DNA of 5,822 bases from Clostridia bacterium (GTDB lineage: Bacteria > Bacillota > Clostridia > Oscillospirales > CAG-382): contig JAGBCG010000067.1 in assembly GCA_017938055.1 (NCBI GenBank), forward strand, positions 1-5,822, in the 5' to 3' direction. The notes beneath the pieces are model-generated. The model searched no databases and was not told the origin of the DNA. It saw only the letters and a list, made by a program, of their open reading frames with translations. This document shows positions 5,212 through 5,822 of this stretch, piece by piece. The translations under genes and the position numbers were made by a program. How positions within the stretch are numbered: the first letter of the stretch is position 1; each line of letters starts with the position of its first letter.

Positions 5212-5730
5212 TTACTGTTCTGGTAACGCTTTAATTTCAGAAGATGATTTATTCATCTGTTTGTGGCATCTTAACTGCTTGAAAAAATCACTCAGCAAAT
5301 AAGAACATTCCTCACTCAGTAATCCCGAATGTATGACCGGCTTGTGATTGTAGGGTAAGTCGGCAAGATTTATTACACTGCCGAATGAGCCGGCTTTTGT
5401 ATCGCTTGCACCGAAATATACATTTTTGATTCTTGCGTTAATTATTGCTCCTGCACACATAGCACATGGCTCAAGAGTAACATATAAATCACATTCGTGC
5501 AATCTCCAGCCACCAAGCTTTTTGCAAGCCTTGTCAATAGCTTGTATTTCGGCATGATACAGGGCATTTTTTCCGTTTTCACGCTTGTTGCGACCACTGC
5601 TGATAATTTGTCCGTCTTTGACAATAACGCAGCCTACGGGAGTTTCGCCGTGCTTTGCTGCAGTTTTTGCACGCAAAATTGCTGCTTTCATAAAACGGAT
5701 GTTGTCCTTTTCAAAAGTGTTCAACGCCAT
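5212..5730 (-). CDS. tadA: tRNA-specific adenosine deaminase TadA
   Basis: This cytoplasmic zinc enzyme deaminates adenosine 34 of tRNA-Arg(ACG) to inosine, letting one tRNA read several codons; it is usually essential. The 172-residue protein has the cytidine/deoxycytidylate deaminase fold with H59-A-E61, where the His binds zinc and the Glu shuttles the proton, and P88-C89-A-M-C92, the two other zinc ligands. Typical flanks are present: GETPVGCVIV (28-37) before the site and ARIKNVYFGA (99-108) after it. Residues beyond about 150 form a polar tail (MNKSSSEIKALPEQ) that is not conserved in the family. The start at 5730 has the SD-like GGCGGTG (5741-5735) only four bases away, inside the end of the upstream frame, which suggests translational coupling. 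M14 is a less likely alternative start because helix 1 begins before it. Confidence 0.96.
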   Translation of the reverse strand: MALNTFEKDNIRFMKAAILRAKTAAKHGETPVGCVIVKDGQIISSGRNKRENGKNALYHAEIQAIDKACKKLGGWRLHECDLYVTLEPCAMCAGAIINARIKNVYFGASDTKAGSFGSVINLADLPYNHKPVIHSGLLSEECSYLLSDFFKQLRCHKQMNKSSSEIKALPEQ

Positions 5731-5731
5731 A

Positions 5732-5821
5732 TTACACCGCCATAACTATCACGCCAACAGCATAGAAAAAAGCATATAACACAAATGGGAACACAAGTAC
5801 TTCTCTGATGCCTGAGTAAAC
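5732..5821 (-). CDS. C-terminal end of an unidentified membrane protein (partial)
   Basis: The frame entering from the right edge encodes 29 residues and then TAA (5734-5732). The tail is strongly hydrophobic (from VLVFPFVLYAFFYAVG to the final IVMAV) after a short S-G-I-R-E stretch, which reads like a last transmembrane helix ending at the membrane surface. Its stop codon is one base upstream of the tadA ATG, and its last codons contain the tadA ribosome binding site, the arrangement of adjacent genes in an operon. Too little is present to name a family. The other two frames of this stretch are less protein-like. Confidence 0.55.
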   Translation of the reverse strand, partial: VYSGIREVLVFPFVLYAFFYAVGVIVMAV

Positions 5822-5822
5822 C

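Overview
The window reads as chromosomal DNA of a low-GC, Gram-positive anaerobe of the Clostridia, probably a gut Oscillospiraceae/Ruminococcus-like organism. This rests on the AT-rich composition, strong AGGAGG-type ribosome binding sites, textbook sigma-A promoters, an A-rich purine-biased codon style, and the gene types present (a DUF4830-like protein, a YkwD-type CAP protein, a type II branched-chain aminotransferase). The species cannot be fixed from sequence alone.

Layout. Positions 1-180 hold a dense, palindrome-rich array in which a short word (ATATCGA) recurs between small hairpins. It is followed by an AT-rich stretch and an excellent promoter (330-358) driving a cytoplasmic GH20-like barrel protein (400-1362, +). 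A bidirectional terminator (1361-1397) separates this from a convergent gene for a secreted, cysteine-rich, Pro-Asp-x-Pro repeat protein with a C-terminal CAP domain (1410-2321, -), which has its own strong promoter at 2346-2374. The 564-base gap between that gene and ilvE is not empty. It contains a 27-codon gene for a one-helix hydrophobic micropeptide (2657-2740, -) with a near-consensus ribosome binding site and a likely terminator hairpin. The micropeptide promoter lies back-to-back with the ilvE promoter (2818-2846).

The branched-chain amino acid aminotransferase gene ilvE (2886-3908, +) stands alone as a monocistron. Two closely spaced terminators (3920-3957 and 3964-3991) insulate it from a leftward gene series. 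In transcription order this series is: the end of an unidentified membrane protein (5821-5732), tadA (5730-5212), a membrane-anchored DUF4830-like protein (5084-4587) and a PAP2 lipid phosphatase (4551-3997). The membrane protein and tadA are separated by one base. The last two genes are 35 bases apart and share the terminator at 3964-3991.

Functionally the window is a mix of housekeeping (tRNA wobble inosine formation, branched-chain amino acid metabolism, lipid phosphate turnover) and surface or accessory genes. I see no phage, transposase, CRISPR array, tRNA or rRNA. The items most worth following are the palindromic array at the left end, the unannotated micropeptide, and the architecture of the cysteine-rich CAP protein.
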